DNA of 23,196 nucleotides, from positions 18,552 to 41,747 of the forward strand of contig NMRA01001155.1 in assembly GCA_002633005.1 (NCBI GenBank), in the 5' to 3' direction. Position 1 is the stretch's first letter; each line of letters starts with the position of its first letter. Below the pieces are notes generated by a model. That model was not told the origin of the DNA and searched no databases. It was given only the letters and a program-made list of their open reading frames with translations. Shown in pieces: positions 20,057-23,196 of the stretch. Origin of the DNA: Phoronis australis (taxonomy: Eukaryota > Phoronida > Phoronidae). A program made the translations under genes and the position numbers.

Positions 20057-20184
20057 TATGCACGGGGGGACACTCTCTTTAAAATGTAGCACTTATGCAC
20101 GGGGGCGGGGGAACACTCTCTTATGCACGGGGGATACTCTTTTTATAATGTAAGCACTTATGCACGGGGCGGGCGGGGGCTACC
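20057..20184. repeat. G-rich TTATGCACGGGG repeat, 4 units
   Basis: TTATGCACGGGG starts at 20057, 20094, 20122 and 20158. Units 1 and 3 are 37 bp and share ACTCT...AATGTA-GCAC; unit 2 is 28 bp and lacks the AATGTA part. The last unit ends in GGGGCGGGCGGGGG, and unit 2 contains GGGGGCGGGGG. These G-runs could form a G-quadruplex on the plus strand. Confidence 0.85.
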
Positions 20185-20764
20185 AAAAATAGGTCTTTAA
20201 TGATTATCCTAAACAAACCATAAAGTTACATAGAACAGAAACGCAATGGTATTGTAAACACAGTTTTTGATATTTCACCTGGACGAGTATTTTTATCAAA
20301 TGAAATTTGATCATGTTGTTGATACCGTTGTTTTGTTATCAATGTAGCTAAAGTTTACTTAAAAGACATGGTCACGTGACCAAATCAATAACGCGTTCCC
20401 CTTTAGCACAATGCATATGTACTTTTACAGAGTGTAGATATTTGACTAAATACGCTGTCGCTTAGTCCAACATAATCTTAAGTTGTGTTGCTGTATATTA
20501 CTACATCAAACGAATAACAGTCATCTTGATTCCGATAAAAAAATCCACAGATGCCTATTTTCCTGTCTTCTCCACCAATAACGGCGGGAACATTTAACGG
20601 GTGTACAAATTCAAATTCATGTATTTCAACATTTAAGGACTTGGCCCACATGTTACATAAAATTTACAGGATAACGCTGAGCAGCCTTTCCCTGAGAGCA
20701 GTGGCGTGAAATACAAATTTCATTAGATTAATCTGAGCAATGGGCTCCGACATTTTCATTTGTT
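20185..20764. other. no gene recognised
   Basis: AT-rich sequence with one notable palindrome (20369-20382) and no coding or RNA gene signal. Confidence 0.55.
20369..20382. promoter_or_regulatory. 14-bp E-box palindrome TGGTCACGTGACCA
   Basis: A perfect palindrome containing GTCACGTGAC, the extended E-box used by USF and by TFEB/MITF (CLEAR-type) factors. No promoter is visible, so any role is inferred only from the motif. Confidence 0.35.
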
Positions 20765-21325
20765 TTACAAACTTATGTTTATTTGGTTCACGCCAGCACC
20801 ACNTGAAAATCTACCGTTACATGCATGGACATTTAACTCGCAACACATTCTCACAAGTGATTTTCCAAATGAATTAATAGCATGATCCTTACTAATCCTT
20901 GGAAAATTAAAGGCATCTGAGTCGTACCATTCACCTGAAGGCAAAAATTCTACTGAGTCGTCTTGAATATAATCGGAGAGTTTGCCAATTCTAGCATTAA
21001 GATCGCCAGCAACCAATAGAGATACATCATCGTGGGCATTCAAAAGGGCATCTTCAATACCACTTCTCAAAATTTCTACACCATTCTTTTCAATTTCATT
21101 TTCATACACTGTCGCACCCTCAGGTGGCAAATAAACACAACAGAATAATACATCCTTTTCAGTACACAATAGACTCTTATTAATTAATAGAAAAACACCA
21201 AAATCGAAATCACATTTCACTCGAGTTACACACCGAGCTAAACATTTTTTTGCAAACACAGAATATGCCAAAATTAAATTCTGAACGCAAATTTCCAACT
21301 GATTCCAAAATGTGGTCCAAAAGTA
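20765..21325 (-). pseudogene. truncated LINE endonuclease (EEP) domain
   Basis: Seen: an open frame on the minus strand, closed upstream by TAG at 21326-21328 and downstream by TAA at 20765-20767. It contains, in order, FGVFLLINKSLL, VLFCCVYLPPEG (near 21116-21150), VAGDLNARIG (GDLNAR at 20990-21007), then RISKDHAINSFGKSL and NVHACNGRF. Known: GD-N-AR after a Y-PP strand is the hallmark of the apurinic-like endonuclease/exonuclease/phosphatase domain that nicks DNA for non-LTR retrotransposition. The N-terminal part with the catalytic E-TW motif and the C-terminal D-H region are absent, as is any reverse transcriptase. Homology seems to start near residue VKCDFDFG, and it stops just at NGRF, where the sequence has a lone N (20803). 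The first residues after the upstream stop look unrelated. There is no good ATG start. Inferred: a dead fragment of a LINE (clade not resolvable). Confidence 0.75.
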
Positions 21326-21328
21326 CTA

Positions 21329-23196
21329 ACAACTGCAATTCTGGCTTGTTAGAGGACTGAAATTGCAACCGATTCGGATTTCTCAGTCATTCGCCACCCA
21401 GCAATGCACAATTGCAACAGGGGCCGCCATCTTGAAGAAGAGTGCAGCTACAGCGGAGCAAGTGGTCTCTTTTCGCATTCCCAACATGTTCACAACTACA
21501 AACAAACCACATTCACTGAGCCTACATGCAACACCTACCTCAAAAATGCCCCCCAAGCCTCGCCTAGCCCTAGATTTTAATATTTTGGAAGTGCAAATTG
21601 GTCGGGGCCGCAGCCTAACTGTTCAGTGCCACCTTACCAATTGTACTCAACTCGATCTCTCGCCGCATAGAATTAACATATAATTAGCATTGTTTTGCAA
21701 CCTCATTGGTATATTTTATTAGAATTCAGCATGACTGTGGTTATTAACTTCCATGTATAGATATTGTGTTACAATAATTAATGAAAATCTCATCGTTTTT
21801 ATAATTTCCAGCGCTGAATCGAAAACTATTGTTTAGGCGAGAACCAGTGATATTTTCAATGAGACGGCGCTAATCGTTTGAGATCCCAAAAGGCAAAATC
21901 TATTATTATTAGCCTAATGCTTTAATTTGCGATGCGTGCTGAGATATCGGCAAATTAAGCCCAGACTCCGTCAGGGAGCTTCGTTCCAAAGCAAAGGGGC
22001 AACTTGTCTGCGGAAAGGATAATGTTCCATGAAACACAGCTGAAAGCCCGTTTGTAGTCGTTGTTGTCGCGATACCTGATACCATTGTTGAGCTGCATCG
22101 CAGTGAAACGAAGCCACAATCGGTGTTACGCCATCGAATATTATAATAAATCGGAGCTAAAGGCGTTCCATTGTGCGCTCGCAGCAGCAGAACATAAACG
22201 GCATAAGAATTTTATGAAGCGGGATTACGTCACCTGATACGTCGAATCTTGTAGCGCTTGCTCTACACGGCTGGTCTCGTGGTCAGTTAATAGGGTAGAT
22301 GTGGAATATGACCCTCTCGTGCTCGGTTGAGTGCCGAAAAGAGCATTATGTGAACATCTCCACGACTTAGGAGACATTATCTTTATGTTACAAGAAGACA
22401 CACTTACGAGGAGAAAGGTTAGCACTTGGACACTCGTTACGGAAATAACACATATTATGCACTACCACAGCGATACTTAAAGGTAAGGTACGTCTACTTT
22501 AAATATTAGAGGTATACTAAGCATACGGCGCGTCCCCTTTCACTGGCGTATAATGTTCATTGACAAGCTGTGAGTGTTTACTACAGCTATCATGAGAATA
22601 GGTATCGTCAGTCTCAAAAAACAACTTTTGATTTAAACAATTCACCGCTGTGTGGTTTTAATCGTTCAGGGCTTCGAAATAGCTGACAACTCCTTATTGC
22701 TTGGTTTGTCACTGCGGTTCATTTTACGTGATGAGCATGGTCCCAAGATACATGTACAACGAAGTGTCAGTATATCTGTAACATAAATCAAACTTATTGT
22801 TAAAGTACGTGTTAATAATCAAAAAATTACATTGAAGAAAACTCAAAAAGTCAAATTTAAAAATCTTACGTATTCATAGAACTTAACTCGGACCAGTTAC
22901 CGTGGGCCATAAAAATTGAGAGTTGCAATCACGCCTTATATTGTTTGGAATAAAACACTGTATCAAATCTAACGGCAATGACCGCAACATCAACAGTGTT
23001 AGCGTCGGGACTAAGTGCATTGTGCATGAAGATATGCAACGAGAAGCCAACTGCATCGGAGTACGTGTTTTTTGAATTTAGACTAATTGTTCGTCGCTGC
23101 GTGCAGTACTGAGGTAGCAAAGAAAAAGCGAATCGAAAAGGGACAAAAAATTAACGTGAACCACACATATAGGCCCTTCGAACTGATTAAAAAATT
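21329..23196. other. no gene recognised
   Basis: Open frames at 21363-21683 (plus), 22225-22425 (minus) and 22929-23120 (minus) have no recognisable domain. No repeat array, RNA gene or inverted-repeat element was found. The splice-donor-like AAAGGTAAGGT near 22480 is isolated. Confidence 0.55.

Overview
This window is eukaryotic nuclear DNA. It is AT-rich and has microsatellites, minisatellites, short inverted-repeat transposons, a decayed LINE and a 348-base assembly gap. It has no prokaryotic-style coding layout, operon or ribosome-binding site. The frequent TAGGCCTA / GTAGGC and TACATG motifs, plus the repeat types, suggest a marine invertebrate, perhaps a non-vertebrate deuterostome such as a hemichordate, echinoderm or amphioxus. 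That is a guess from style, not a demonstrated identity. I found no intact protein-coding gene and no canonical tRNA or rRNA gene.

Layout. 1-3460: a possible tRNA-derived SINE, a 20-bp duplication, then a large CAG/CAT trinucleotide array facing a CTG array (potential hairpin). 3470-3579: a weak promoter / 5' UTR exon candidate. 4454-4974 and 8999-9501: two diverged copies of one dispersed repeat in opposite orientation. Between them, at 6125-6532, lies the clearest gene remnant. It is one reading frame that follows an acceptor-like TTTTAG, is broken by two in-frame stops, and matches the C-terminal 'GWALK...FSRLA' domain I associate with a multicopy invertebrate family of uncharacterised proteins. 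9815-11099: an NRF1-like palindrome, the gap, a (CAA)n tail, a second SINE-like head and a 265-bp element with TA target duplications. 12313-13004: two different inverted-repeat elements almost back to back. 15291-15885: three unrelated tandem repeats in 600 bp, followed by a fourth at 16747-16806. 18226-18580: a gene-free stretch dense in homeodomain and nuclear-receptor-like motifs. 18828-19919: a 1.1-kb inverted-repeat unit with a CRE palindrome in each arm. 20057-20184: a G-rich repeat. 20765-21325 (minus strand): a truncated LINE endonuclease domain. The rest shows no recognisable gene.

There is no set of genes working together here. The window reads as an intergenic or intronic, transposon-shaped region carrying one dead gene exon and possibly some regulatory DNA. 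All homology statements rest on reading the sequence and on remembered family patterns; no search was run.
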